This document shows, piece after piece, positions 7,841 to 18,528 of a stretch of DNA of 42,315 nt; position 1 is the stretch's first letter; each line of letters starts with the position of its first letter. The notes beneath the pieces are model-generated. The model was not told the origin of the DNA. It did no database searches and saw only the letters and a program-made list of their open reading frames with translations. Position numbers and translations under genes: made by a program. The DNA is from JACVRW01 sp035705985. Its GTDB lineage: Bacteria; Actinomycetota; Thermoleophilia; Solirubrobacterales; Thermoleophilaceae. The DNA is taken from assembly GCA_035705985.1 (NCBI GenBank), contig DASSVP010000076.1, positions 1-42,315 of the forward strand. The letters run 5' to 3'.

Positions 7841-8566
7841 TTACCCCGTGCGGACGCGGCGGTGAACCGCTACGCCGAGCAGCAGCAGTAGTGCACCCAG
7901 GCTGAGCAGCGCACCGGCGTCAGCGCCGCTGTTCGGGAGCGTCGGGCCGTCCGACTGGGCGGCCTCGCCGGTGGCTCCGCTGCCGGCCGAGTCGTCGGAG
8001 CCCCCGCTCGAGTCCGGCGTGTCGTCGCCGGTCTGCGCCCCCTGGACGACGACCGTGCCGCGCATGTTCGGGTGCGGCGTGCAGATGTACGAGAACGTGC
8101 CCGCCTCGTTGAAGGTGTGCGAGCGGCTCTCTCCGGCGGGGAAGATGCCCGTGTCGAACGCGCCGCTCGACGACGTGGCCGAGTGGGGCGTGGGGCCGTT
8201 GTTCACCCAGGTGACGGTGTCACCCACGTCGACCGTGATCGTGCCCGGGCTGAAGTTGAAGTCGACGATGGTCACCGAGCCGCTGGCGGCGGCGAGGGCG
8301 GTCGGCTTCGGCCTTGGCTGCGGGGCAGCCTCCCGCTCGTCGGCCAGGATCTGGGGCTCGGGAGCAGGCGGTGCGGGCTCCGGCGCGAGCGCGGGCTCGG
8401 GGGCCGGCGCAGGCGCAGCGGCCGGCGCCGGCTCGGGTGCCGCCTGCTCCGTCGCCGTCGTCTCCGTCGGCGCCGGCTGCTCGCTCTCCTGCGCGAGCAG
8501 CGTGCCGGGCAGGACGAGCGCAGCGGTCAGCGCGTAGACGGCAACGAGGAGGGCCACGTGCCTCAT
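7841..8566 (-). CDS. Secreted plastocyanin-like cupredoxin with C-terminal anchor
   Basis: About 241 residues from ATG 8566: signal peptide (MRHVALLVAVYALTAALVLPG), a long Pro/Ala/Glu linker, then a cupredoxin domain. Copper ligands are recognisable: His in GPTPHSAT, then Cys, His and Met in YICTPHPNM (type-1 site). The C-terminus has a Ser/Gly/Asp stalk, LPNSGADAG, a hydrophobic helix and HRRVR, laid out like a sortase or LPxTG-type wall anchor. It probably carries electrons or binds copper at the cell surface. ATG 8566 is preferred over in-frame GTG 8578 and the longer frame to 8713 because it starts the signal peptide and sits 10 bases after TAGGGT. Confidence 0.85.
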   Translation of the reverse strand: MRHVALLVAVYALTAALVLPGTLLAQESEQPAPTETTATEQAAPEPAPAAAPAPAPEPALAPEPAPPAPEPQILADEREAAPQPRPKPTALAAASGSVTIVDFNFSPGTITVDVGDTVTWVNNGPTPHSATSSSGAFDTGIFPAGESRSHTFNEAGTFSYICTPHPNMRGTVVVQGAQTGDDTPDSSGGSDDSAGSGATGEAAQSDGPTLPNSGADAGALLSLGALLLLLGVAVHRRVRTG

Positions 8567-8576
8567 TGAGCGGCGC

Positions 8577-8582
8577 ACCCTA
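8577..8582 (-). promoter_or_regulatory. Candidate -10 hexamer before the cupredoxin gene
   Basis: TAGGGT fits TANNNT and ends 10 bases before ATG 8566. It implies a leaderless or nearly leaderless transcript starting inside the small gap after the PxKF gene, so the cupredoxin-icmB pair could have its own promoter. Confidence 0.4.
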
Positions 8583-8616
8583 GTGGGTACGCGCTGCGCG
8601 TGCCGGCTGTTCAGCC

Positions 8617-10569
8617 CTACTCGTCGCCGCGGTCGTCGTGACCGCGCTTCGTGAACTGGAAGCGCGCCGTGTGCACGCTGCCGTCGTCGAGCTTCAGCAC
8701 GAACTCGCGGCACGTGCCGGCCCAGCGGCGGTCGGTCTTCCAGCGGAGCGAGTAGCGGCCCGAGCGGCGCTCGTAGTCGAACACCGGCGTCTTCTGCGCC
8801 GCCCTCGTCACGAGCTCACCGACACCGCCGCCGCACGGCCTGGACCGCGGGTAGCCGACGGCCTCGGGGCTCGGGCCGCTGTAACCGCCGAGGGAGAAGC
8901 GGACGGGCACCGGCGCGCCGGCCTTCCAGCGGGTCCACTTCGGCGGGTTCTGGACCGGCGAGAAGAACCCGTGGAAGTCGTAGACGACGCTGTAGCTCAC
9001 GGTCCTCGAACCCGCGTTGCCCGCGTTGTCCGCTGTGCGGACCTCGAAGCTGTGCGCGCCCACGGTCGCGGTGTCGATCGCCGCGCCGTTCGCCACCGGT
9101 CCCTCGCAGGTGGCAACGCCCGAGCCGCCGGGCTGGTCCGCGCAGGAGTACGCCGCGAGCACCCGCTGGCCGAGCACGTAGACCGCTCCGTCGACCGGCG
9201 CGCTGACCGCGACCGAGGGCGGGGTCCTGTCCACGACCGTGTACGTGACGCTGATCGACGCCGGATTCTCGGCGGCGTCCGTTGCGTTCACGGTGAAGGT
9301 CTTCTTGCCGACGCTCGCAGTGTCCACCGACGCGCCGTCGGCCACGGTGCCGGCACACGTCGCGATCCCCGAGCCGCCCTCCTCGTCGGCGCAGGAGTAG
9401 TCCGCGTCGACCTGCTCGCCGAGCGCGTAGACCGCATCGGCCGCCGGGGCCAAGAGCGCGATCGTGGGCCGCGTGCGGTCTACGACCGTATAGGTGGCCG
9501 TGGCCGAGCCCTCGTTGCCGGCCTTGTCCTTCGCGTGGACCACGAAGCTCTTCTCGCCCAGCGTGCTGGTGTCAACGGCGCCGCCTTGGGCGACCGGGCC
9601 GGCGCAGCTCGCAAGGCCCGAGCCGCCCGGCTCGTCCGCGCACGAGTAGTCCGCGACGACCGACTCGCCGCGCGCATACACCCCGCCGTTCAGAGGCGAG
9701 TCGACCTTCGCGGTCGGCGCCGTCTCGTCGACGACCGTGACGGTGTTCTCCACAACGGTCTGGTTGCCGGCCTTGTCACGCGCCGTCACCGTGACCGAGA
9801 CGTCGCCGAGCGTGCTCGTGTCGAGCTTCGCGCCGTCGGCTGTACTGCCCACGCAGGAGTCGAGCCCCGAGCCGCCATCGTCGGCGCAGGAGAAGTCCAC
9901 CACGACGTCGGCCCCCCGCGTGACGCGCGCCCCGTTCGCGGGGGTGCGCAGGTCGACCGTCGGCGCGGTCGTGTCGCAGGCCGCGGTGCCGGTGAGCGCG
10001 ATCCGGTACGAGCCGGAGGTCCCGCGCCAGTTGCCGTCCCACGCCGCGAGCGCGTCCTCGCCGCCCATGCCGGTGGCATTGAGGATGCCGTCCGGAAACT
10101 GGAGGGGTGTGTACGTGCTGGGGAAGATTTCGCCCTGGGCGCTCTGCGGATCGTGGTTGTAGGGGCTGATCCCCAGGTAGTAGACGCCGCCCGTTGCGGG
10201 TGAGAAGCGGTGGTTCGCGGGCAGCCGCGACGCGCGCGTGTCCAGTGCGTCGTCGTTCGCGTACACACCGCGCCCGTCCGCGGCGAAGAGGAACAGCTGC
10301 GTGTCGAGGTTGCTTGGCGTGGTGCCGCCGAGCGTGCTCGCGGAGAAGGAAGCGCCGCTCGAGAGGCATACCCGGTAGAGGTCGGCGTCGACGGCGTTCG
10401 GGAAGCTGCCCGCGATCTCGGTCACGGAAGCGCCGCCGAGGTCCTGCGCGGTCGCGCGCAGGTCACCGGCGTCGCCCTGCTCGGACGCGGCAAGCGCCCC
10501 CGGAGCGGCCCCGAGGGTCACGGCGGCTATTAGTGCTGAAACTGCGATGCGGCTGAGACGGGGTGTCAC
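8617..10569 (-). CDS. Secreted protein with four Cys-paired Ig-like repeats and PxKF domain
   Basis: 650 residues from GTG 10569 with AAAGGA upstream. Order: signal peptide (about 1-28); a beta-rich region resembling bacterial pre-peptidase domains (DADLYRVCL, LDTQLFLF, GVYYLGISPYN); four repeats of about 80 residues starting at about 200, each with TAPTV-like entry, YSCAD...GGSGLASC and DKAGN; then a PxKF-type module (FFSPVQNPP...KAGAPVPVRFSLGG) and a charged tail. Each repeat carries two Cys likely to form a disulphide. No protease or glycosidase residues are seen, so it is probably a surface or matrix protein. It sits between icmA and icmB although nothing in it suggests a metabolic role. 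Confidence 0.82.
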   Translation of the reverse strand: MTPRLSRIAVSALIAAVTLGAAPGALAASEQGDAGDLRATAQDLGGASVTEIAGSFPNAVDADLYRVCLSSGASFSASTLGGTTPSNLDTQLFLFAADGRGVYANDDALDTRASRLPANHRFSPATGGVYYLGISPYNHDPQSAQGEIFPSTYTPLQFPDGILNATGMGGEDALAAWDGNWRGTSGSYRIALTGTAACDTTAPTVDLRTPANGARVTRGADVVVDFSCADDGGSGLDSCVGSTADGAKLDTSTLGDVSVTVTARDKAGNQTVVENTVTVVDETAPTAKVDSPLNGGVYARGESVVADYSCADEPGGSGLASCAGPVAQGGAVDTSTLGEKSFVVHAKDKAGNEGSATATYTVVDRTRPTIALLAPAADAVYALGEQVDADYSCADEEGGSGIATCAGTVADGASVDTASVGKKTFTVNATDAAENPASISVTYTVVDRTPPSVAVSAPVDGAVYVLGQRVLAAYSCADQPGGSGVATCEGPVANGAAIDTATVGAHSFEVRTADNAGNAGSRTVSYSVVYDFHGFFSPVQNPPKWTRWKAGAPVPVRFSLGGYSGPSPEAVGYPRSRPCGGGVGELVTRAAQKTPVFDYERRSGRYSLRWKTDRRWAGTCREFVLKLDDGSVHTARFQFTKRGHDDRGDE

Positions 10570-10667
10570 GGGTTCCTTTCCCGCGGCACGGAGGGAGTGG
10601 CGATTGCATCGGCCTCGGGCGGCTCTCCCGTGAAAAACATCCGTCCAGGCTGGACGCGCCCCTGAGG

Positions 10668-12320
<1,653 letters not shown>

Positions 12321-12328
12321 GGCGCCAA

Positions 12329-12334
12329 AGTCTA
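12329..12334 (-). promoter_or_regulatory. Candidate leaderless promoter -10 for icmA
   Basis: TAGACT ends exactly eight bases before ATG 12320, and no Shine-Dalgarno is present. The divergent promoter of the propeller gene lies in the same 80-base gap. Confidence 0.45.
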
Positions 12335-12345
12335 GGCCCCGCGTC

Positions 12346-12374
12346 TTGACCCGCGGGAACGGCGGGTCTAGCGT
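12346..12374 (+). promoter_or_regulatory. Candidate sigma-A-type promoter for the propeller gene
   Basis: TTGACC (12346-12351) and TAGCGT (12369-12374) are separated by 17 bases. A start near 12381 would leave a short leader containing AAGGAG (12388-12393) before ATG 12401. Confidence 0.45.
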
Positions 12375-12400
12375 CGTCCCACCGACGAAGGAGCGCGGAC

Positions 12401-13768
12401 ATGGGCGCCAGCCGATCCGATCGATCCCGGGGCAGGAGGTGGGTAGCCCCGCTGACCGTGCTAGCCGCCCTGGTCGGGCTCGCGCCCGAGGCGGCCATGG
12501 CGGCCCCGGGCGAGCTCACGCAGCTGTCCGGCCCGCTCGGCTGCGTCAGCGTTTCGGGCGGCCAGTGTGCCCGCGGTCGCGCGATCGGCGAGCCCTTCGA
12601 CGTCGCGGTCAGCCCGGATGGCCGCCACGCGTATGTCGCATCCGTCAAGCACAACGCGATAGCCGCGTTCGCTCGCGGAAGGGGCGGGGCGCTGCGGCAG
12701 CTTCGCGGCACGCGCGGCTGCATCAGGCACCGCGGCGGGCTCGGATGCGCGCGCGGGCGCGCGCTCGCCGATCCGTGGCAGGTACGCGTGAGCCCGGACG
12801 GGCGCAACGTCTATGCCGCCTCACGGACCAGCCACGTGCTGGCCGTTTTCAGGCGGGACCGCCGATCCGGCGCGCTGCGTCAGCTGCCGGGCGCCGCCGG
12901 GTGCCTGAGCCAGTTCGGCGGCTCGGGCTGCGGCCGTGCGCGCGCGATCGCCGGGGCCGCCGCGATCCGCGTCAGCCCCGACGGCGCGAACGTCTACGTG
13001 GCGTCCGTGGGAAGCGATGCGGTCGCGGTGTTCAGGCGCCGGCCGAGCAACGGCGCGCTCGAGCAGCTGCCGGGCGCGAGCGGCTGCGTGAGCCGTGCCG
13101 GCGGCGGCGGCTGCGCGCGCGGGAGGGCGCTGGACAACGCGATCGACGCCGCGCTGAGCCGGGACGGGCGTCATGTCTACATCGCCTCGGCTCGAAGCAA
13201 CGGGATTGCGATATTCAGCCGCGGACCCGACGGCGCACTCGTTCAGGCCCCGGGACCCGAGGGGTGCATCAGCCAGGCGGGCGAGGACGGCTGCGCGAGC
13301 GGCCGGACGCTGCGCGAACTGCTCTCGGTCGTGGTGAGCCCGGACGGCAACCACGTGTACGCGGGCGCGGCCGGCGCCGTCGGAGTCCTCAGGCGGGATC
13401 CGGCGACCGGCTCGCTCGTCCAGCCCGCGGGCGCGCTCGGCTGCGTGTCGGAGGCCGCCCAGGGCTGCGAGCGCGCCCGCAGCGCGCACGACGTCACGTG
13501 GATTGCGCTCAGTCCCAGCGGGGCGCATCTGTATCTCGCGTCGTTCGGGCGCGTGACGATGGGCGCGTTCTCCCGCTCGCTCGGCTCGGGCGCGCTCGAC
13601 GAGCTCGCCGGCCGGGCCGGCTGTGCCGGCCCGGTCTCGTATCTCGGCTGCCGGCGCGCCAGGTCCGTGCGCAACATCCTGTCGCTGACGGTGAGCCCGG
13701 ACGGCCGCAACCTGTACACGGCCTCGACCGGCAGCAACGCGGTCGCGGTGTTCCGGCGCGCGCGTTGA
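12401..13768 (+). CDS. Secreted seven-repeat beta-propeller (lactonase-like fold)
   Basis: 455 residues; ATG 12401 is preceded by AAGGAG. A signal peptide (basic start, hydrophobic stretch to AAMA, about 1-35) leads into seven repeats of about 58-62 residues. Each has LPGASGCVS, GCARGRAL, VSPDGRNVYVAS and AVAVFRR, that is, one Cys pair plus an SPDG/YVAS blade strand. The strand pattern is that of the YVTN or 3-carboxymuconate-cyclase-like propeller, but catalytic residues cannot be assigned, so enzyme names would be guesses. The Cys pairs suggest one disulphide per blade and an extracellular location. The gene is convergent with the GH63-like gene, whose stop is 20 bases away. Confidence 0.85.
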   Translation: MGASRSDRSRGRRWVAPLTVLAALVGLAPEAAMAAPGELTQLSGPLGCVSVSGGQCARGRAIGEPFDVAVSPDGRHAYVASVKHNAIAAFARGRGGALRQLRGTRGCIRHRGGLGCARGRALADPWQVRVSPDGRNVYAASRTSHVLAVFRRDRRSGALRQLPGAAGCLSQFGGSGCGRARAIAGAAAIRVSPDGANVYVASVGSDAVAVFRRRPSNGALEQLPGASGCVSRAGGGGCARGRALDNAIDAALSRDGRHVYIASARSNGIAIFSRGPDGALVQAPGPEGCISQAGEDGCASGRTLRELLSVVVSPDGNHVYAGAAGAVGVLRRDPATGSLVQPAGALGCVSEAAQGCERARSAHDVTWIALSPSGAHLYLASFGRVTMGAFSRSLGSGALDELAGRAGCAGPVSYLGCRRARSVRNILSLTVSPDGRNLYTASTGSNAVAVFRRAR

Positions 13769-13787
13769 GAAGCGCCTCGCCGGGAAG

Positions 13788-15107
13788 CTAGGCCGCGAGG
13801 GCGCGCTCGTGCGCGCCATCGCGGAGCTGCCGCAGGCACAGCGCCGCCGTCCACCCGAAGTCGGGCGCGCCGAGGCCCCGTCCGGACGACGGCACGAAGT
13901 ACTCGCGCATCCCGCCGCCCTCGATCGCGTGCATCATCTCCCGCCGCAGCCTCTGCGCGGCGCGCTGCTCGCCGTGCAGCTCGAGGCCCAGCGCGGTGAG
14001 CCAGGTGACGTTGGCCCAGACCGGGCCGCGCCAGTAGTTGCGCGGCGAGCGCTCGGGGTGGCCGGCGTCGAGCGAGCGAACGCCGTAGTCCGACGCGAGC
14101 ACGCCCTCGAGGATCACGGCGCGGGCCGCGGCGATCTGCTTGTCGGAAAGGCCCGGCGCGAGCATCACGAGCGCGGAGCCGGCGCTCGTCACCGTCAGCG
14201 GCGAGCCGTCGGTCACGTCCACGGCCCTGATCAGGCCATCTGAGTCGGCGCGGGCGCGGAGCGCGTCGGCAACGCGCTCGGCGTTCGCGGCGCTCTCCTC
14301 GGCGATTCGCGCCTCGCCGAGCTGGGCGGCGACCGCGGCCAGGTCGCTGCACGCGCGGGCCAGGATGGCGCTGAAGCCGGCGTCGAGCACGCGGAACGGG
14401 CCCGAGCGCGCGAGCCCGCGCTGGTCCCAGCGCGCGGCGGTGCCGCGCCGGACGAGCGTGAGGAAGCGCCGGTAGTGCTCGTGGCTCGGGCGCTCGGCGG
14501 CGTCGACGAAGACCGTGTCACGGCGACGCAACACCTGCACCTCGGGCATCACGCGCCACAGCGGGCCGTCCCACTCCACCGCGTTGTCGCGGCCCGACTC
14601 CCACGGGTGGATGAGGACGGGCTCGCCGGAACGACCGGGATCGCGCTGGTCGAGCAGGAAGCGGTGCCACGCGGCGAGCGGCGCGAGCAGTCGGCACGCC
14701 CGCCGCTCGTCGGCATGCGCGTCGAAGAGAAGCCGCATGCACGTGGCCGCGAGGGGCGGCTGGGTGATCCCGGAGATGCGCCGGCCGTCGAGCCCGAAGC
14801 GCCTGCCCCACCAGCGCGGCCCCGGCAGGTAGCGCGGTTGGAGGGCGAAGGGGCGGGCGCGGAAGGCGATGTGCGGAAACATCCCGTGCGCGTCCCGGCC
14901 CGCCGCGAGCGACTCGAGCTCGGTCCAGGCCCGCGGCGGATCGAGCTCCGCCCAGCCGAGCGCGATCAGCGCCGAGTCCCAGTTCCACTGATGCGGATAG
15001 GTCGCGCGCGAGGGCAGCGTGTACCGCCCGGTGTCGTTCGCGCGGAGGACGCGCGCCGCGGCGGTGCGGAGGTCGCTACCGGGGAAGGGAAGCACCGTGC
15101 CGTGCAT
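13788..15107 (-). CDS. GH63-like glycoside hydrolase (mannosyl/glucosylglycerate hydrolase type)
   Basis: 439 residues, no signal peptide, so cytoplasmic. The (alpha/alpha)6-barrel signature includes YPHQWNWDSALIALGWAELD (Asp44 the likely acid), GMFPHIAF, ITQPPLAA, HPWESGRDN, RSPRNYWRGPVWANVTWL and a C-terminal MREYFVPSSGRGLG whose Glu is the likely base. This matches the MGH1-type/GH63 group that hydrolyses mannosylglycerate or glucosylglycerate, compatible solutes; trehalase-like activity remains possible. ATG 15107 is preceded by GGAAGGGAGG. No solute synthesis gene is nearby. It runs divergently from the Ig-like pair. Confidence 0.82.
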   Translation of the reverse strand: MHGTVLPFPGSDLRTAAARVLRANDTGRYTLPSRATYPHQWNWDSALIALGWAELDPPRAWTELESLAAGRDAHGMFPHIAFRARPFALQPRYLPGPRWWGRRFGLDGRRISGITQPPLAATCMRLLFDAHADERRACRLLAPLAAWHRFLLDQRDPGRSGEPVLIHPWESGRDNAVEWDGPLWRVMPEVQVLRRRDTVFVDAAERPSHEHYRRFLTLVRRGTAARWDQRGLARSGPFRVLDAGFSAILARACSDLAAVAAQLGEARIAEESAANAERVADALRARADSDGLIRAVDVTDGSPLTVTSAGSALVMLAPGLSDKQIAAARAVILEGVLASDYGVRSLDAGHPERSPRNYWRGPVWANVTWLTALGLELHGEQRAAQRLRREMMHAIEGGGMREYFVPSSGRGLGAPDFGWTAALCLRQLRDGAHERALAA

Positions 15108-15190
15108 CCTCCCTTCCAGATCGGCCGTCCCGAGGCGGATCGACCGCCGTAACGCTGCAACTTTTGCCTGCCTGGCGCGTTGGAACCTGC

Positions 15191-15826
15191 ATGAAGCGCA
15201 CCCTCGTAATCGCCGCGGCCTGCCTGGCCGCCTTCGCAGTCAACGCCTCCGCCCAGCAGCAGGCGCGCAGCCTTACGATCACCGCGAGCCCGACCACGGT
15301 GAAGTTCGGCGGCTCGATCACGCTGTCCGGGAAGCTGACCGGACCGAACTCCGACGGCCGCAACGTACGCGTCGAGCGGGACGTATCGCCGCCCGATTCG
15401 TTCCAGAACGCCGGCAACGCTACGACCAACGCGACGGGCGACTGGTCGCTGGTGGTCAAGCCGGACGCCAACGCGCGCTATCGCGCGAGCGCCGGCAACA
15501 CCGAGTCCGCGCCGGTGGAGGTGAAGGTCCGCGCGGCGGTCTCGCTGCGGCTGTCCGACCGCACGCCCGCTCGCGGCCAGCGAGTCACCTTCCGCGGACG
15601 GGTCTGCCCCGAGCACGACGGCGTCACGATCGCGCTTCAGCGGCGCTCGAGCACCGGCTGGAAGACCATCGCCAGCCCGGTTCTCGCCGATATTCCGGGC
15701 GTGGACTGCTCGTCGTACTCAGTACGCAGGCGCGTCCGCCGCGACGGGCGTTTCCGGGCAAGCTTCCTCGGGGACACGGATCACGCGCGAGGCAACAGCC
15801 GCGTGAAGCGCGCACGTGTCCACTAG
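15191..15826 (+). CDS. Secreted Ig-like protein, first of a tandem pair
   Basis: 211 residues from ATG 15191 (signal peptide MKRTLVIAAACLAAFAVNASAQ). Two beta-sandwich modules follow: the first with VKFGGSITLSGKLTG, NVRVERD and ATGDWSLVVKP (about 25-120), the second with SLRLSDRTPARGQRVTFRGRVCPEHDG and a later Cys (DCSSY), a probable disulphide. It ends NSRVKRARVH. No enzyme motif; likely a surface or matrix protein of unknown partner. The next gene is a close paralogue starting 21 bases after this stop. A TTG at 15164 is in frame but weaker, as it precedes the obvious signal peptide. Confidence 0.75.
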   Translation: MKRTLVIAAACLAAFAVNASAQQQARSLTITASPTTVKFGGSITLSGKLTGPNSDGRNVRVERDVSPPDSFQNAGNATTNATGDWSLVVKPDANARYRASAGNTESAPVEVKVRAAVSLRLSDRTPARGQRVTFRGRVCPEHDGVTIALQRRSSTGWKTIASPVLADIPGVDCSSYSVRRRVRRDGRFRASFLGDTDHARGNSRVKRARVH

Positions 15827-15847
15827 CGGAATCGGATTGGAATCGAC

Positions 15848-16489
15848 ATGAAGCGAACAGCCATCACGATCGCGGTCGTCGCCATGCTGGCGCTGCCCGC
15901 CGCGCTGTCGGCCCAGGGTGGGCCGAAGAACCTCCAGATCAGCCCGAACAGCGCTGAGATCAGGTTCGGCGGCACCGTCACGCTGTCGGGGAAGCTCACC
16001 GGGCAGAACAACAGCGGGCGGACCGTCACCGTCGAGAGGGACCCGTTCCCGTTCGACACGTTCGAGACCGCCGGCACGGCCCAGACGAATGCGTCGGGCG
16101 ACTGGTCGTTTGCCGACCGCCCCACGAAGAACACTCGTTACCGCGCCCGCACCGAGGGCGCGGAGAGCAGGACGGTGGACGTGAACGTGCGGCCCGCGAT
16201 CAGCCTCAGGCTCTCGGATCGCACGCCGGCCGTCGGCCAGCGCGTCCGCTTCTCGGGCCGGTTCTGTCCGGAGCATGACGGCACGGCCGTGGCGCTCCAG
16301 CAGCGCCAGCCAAACGGCCAGTGGCGCAGCATCAGGACGCTCGTGCTCAAGGACATCCCCGGCGAGCCCTGCTCGTCGTACGCGAGGACCCTGCGCCCCC
16401 GTAGGACGAGGGCATATCGCGTGCACTTCAACGGCGACGCAGACCACGTCGCCGGCAACAGCCGCGTAAGAGTCGCGCGCGTGCACTAG
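15848..16489 (+). CDS. Secreted Ig-like protein, second of a tandem pair
   Basis: 213 residues, a paralogue of the preceding gene over its whole length: signal peptide MKRTAITIAVVAMLALPAALSAQ, then FGGTVTLSGKLTG, TVTVERD, SGDWSF, SLRLSDRTPAVGQRVRFSGRFCPEHDG, CSSYARTLRP and NSRVRVARVH. The two Cys of the second module are kept. The pair most likely arose by local duplication; the first module has diverged more. Function unknown, presumably extracellular and acting together with its neighbour. Confidence 0.75.
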   Translation: MKRTAITIAVVAMLALPAALSAQGGPKNLQISPNSAEIRFGGTVTLSGKLTGQNNSGRTVTVERDPFPFDTFETAGTAQTNASGDWSFADRPTKNTRYRARTEGAESRTVDVNVRPAISLRLSDRTPAVGQRVRFSGRFCPEHDGTAVALQQRQPNGQWRSIRTLVLKDIPGEPCSSYARTLRPRRTRAYRVHFNGDADHVAGNSRVRVARVH

Positions 16490-16495
16490 GCACGG

Positions 16496-16514
16496 CGGGC
16501 CTGTGGGGGGCCCG
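16496..16514. terminator. Candidate bidirectional terminator hairpin
   Basis: CGGGCC and GGCCCG flank a seven-base loop in the 40-base gap between the convergent Ig-like and HAD genes. No U-tract follows, so the assignment rests on position and GC-rich stem only. Confidence 0.35.
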
Positions 16515-16529
16515 TTGCGGGAGCTCCGC

Positions 16530-17308
16530 CTAGCGGCGCTGGAACAGCCGGCGCCGCGGGCGGCGTGCCCGTGCCGCGACGTATCCGCCCCCGCCGCCGA
16601 CCAGCGCGACGCTGCCGACGGCGCCCGCCCACTTGAGGCGGCGCCCGAGCTTGTCGAAGCGCATGATGCGCCAGCCCTCCTGGCGCGCCACGCGCTCGAG
16701 CGCGCGATCGGGGTTCACCGCGACCGGGTGACCGACCGCGCGCATCATCGGTAGGTCCGACTCGGAATCCGAGTACGCGTACGACTCGCTCAGATCGATG
16801 CCCTCGCGCTCGGCGATCTCGCGGATCGCCTCCGCCTTGCCGTCCCGGTAGGTGAAGGGGCCCGCCGCCCTGCCGGTGTAGACGCCGTCGCGCACCTCGC
16901 TGCGCATGCCGATGCCGCCGTCCAGCACCAGCACGTGGGCGAGCACCTCGGCCAGCTCCTGCGACGCGGCCGTGACGATGTAGGCCGGGCGCCCCGCGTC
17001 CTGGTGCCCGTATGCCTCGTCCAGCACCTCGCGGTACAGGAGCGGCAGGACCCCGGCCAGAATGTCCGGCCCCATGCGGGCGAGGTCCTTCACCCGCTGC
17101 CCGGCGATCGAGTCGAGGATGCGCTGCCGCAGCTCGTCGGTGCCCGCGTCCGTGGAGCCTCTCAGGCGGAACCTGACGTTCGCCCAGGCGTCCGAGGCGA
17201 GCTGCCTCCGCGACACCATGCCGGCCCTGTAGGCCGCGCGGCCGAAGTGGATCGCGCTCGATCCTTCGATGAGCGTCTTGTCGAGATCGAAGAAGGCGGC
17301 GGCCTTCT

Positions 17309-17312
<4 letters not shown>
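16530..17312 (-). CDS. HAD-IB family phosphatase (SerB-like), CTG start
   Basis: About 260 residues. HAD motifs in order: DLDKT (residues 9-13, nucleophile Asp9), VTAASQEL (motif II Thr), YRDGKAEAI (Lys) and YSDSESDLPMM (acidic motif). This is the HAD-IB pattern of phosphoserine phosphatase-like enzymes, often found beside lipid genes; the substrate is unknown. A C-terminal hydrophobic segment (AGAVGSVALVGGGGGYVAA) and a basic tail suggest a membrane tether. No ATG, GTG or TTG precedes DLDKT in frame. CTG 17312 gives MKKAAAFFDLDKT, and CTGA overlaps the thiolase stop as ATGA usually does, so I take CTG as the start. Confidence 0.82.
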
Positions 17313-18493
<1,181 letters not shown>

Positions 18494-18501
18494 GTCGCAG
18501 A

Positions 18502-18507
18502 ACGCTA
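18502..18507 (-). promoter_or_regulatory. Candidate leaderless promoter -10 for the thiolase
   Basis: TAGCGT ends eight bases before ATG 18493. It lies in the 35-base divergent gap shared with the secreted-protein gene starting at 18529. Confidence 0.45.
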
Positions 18508-18528
18508 TCGACTGGGTAAAGCGGGCGT

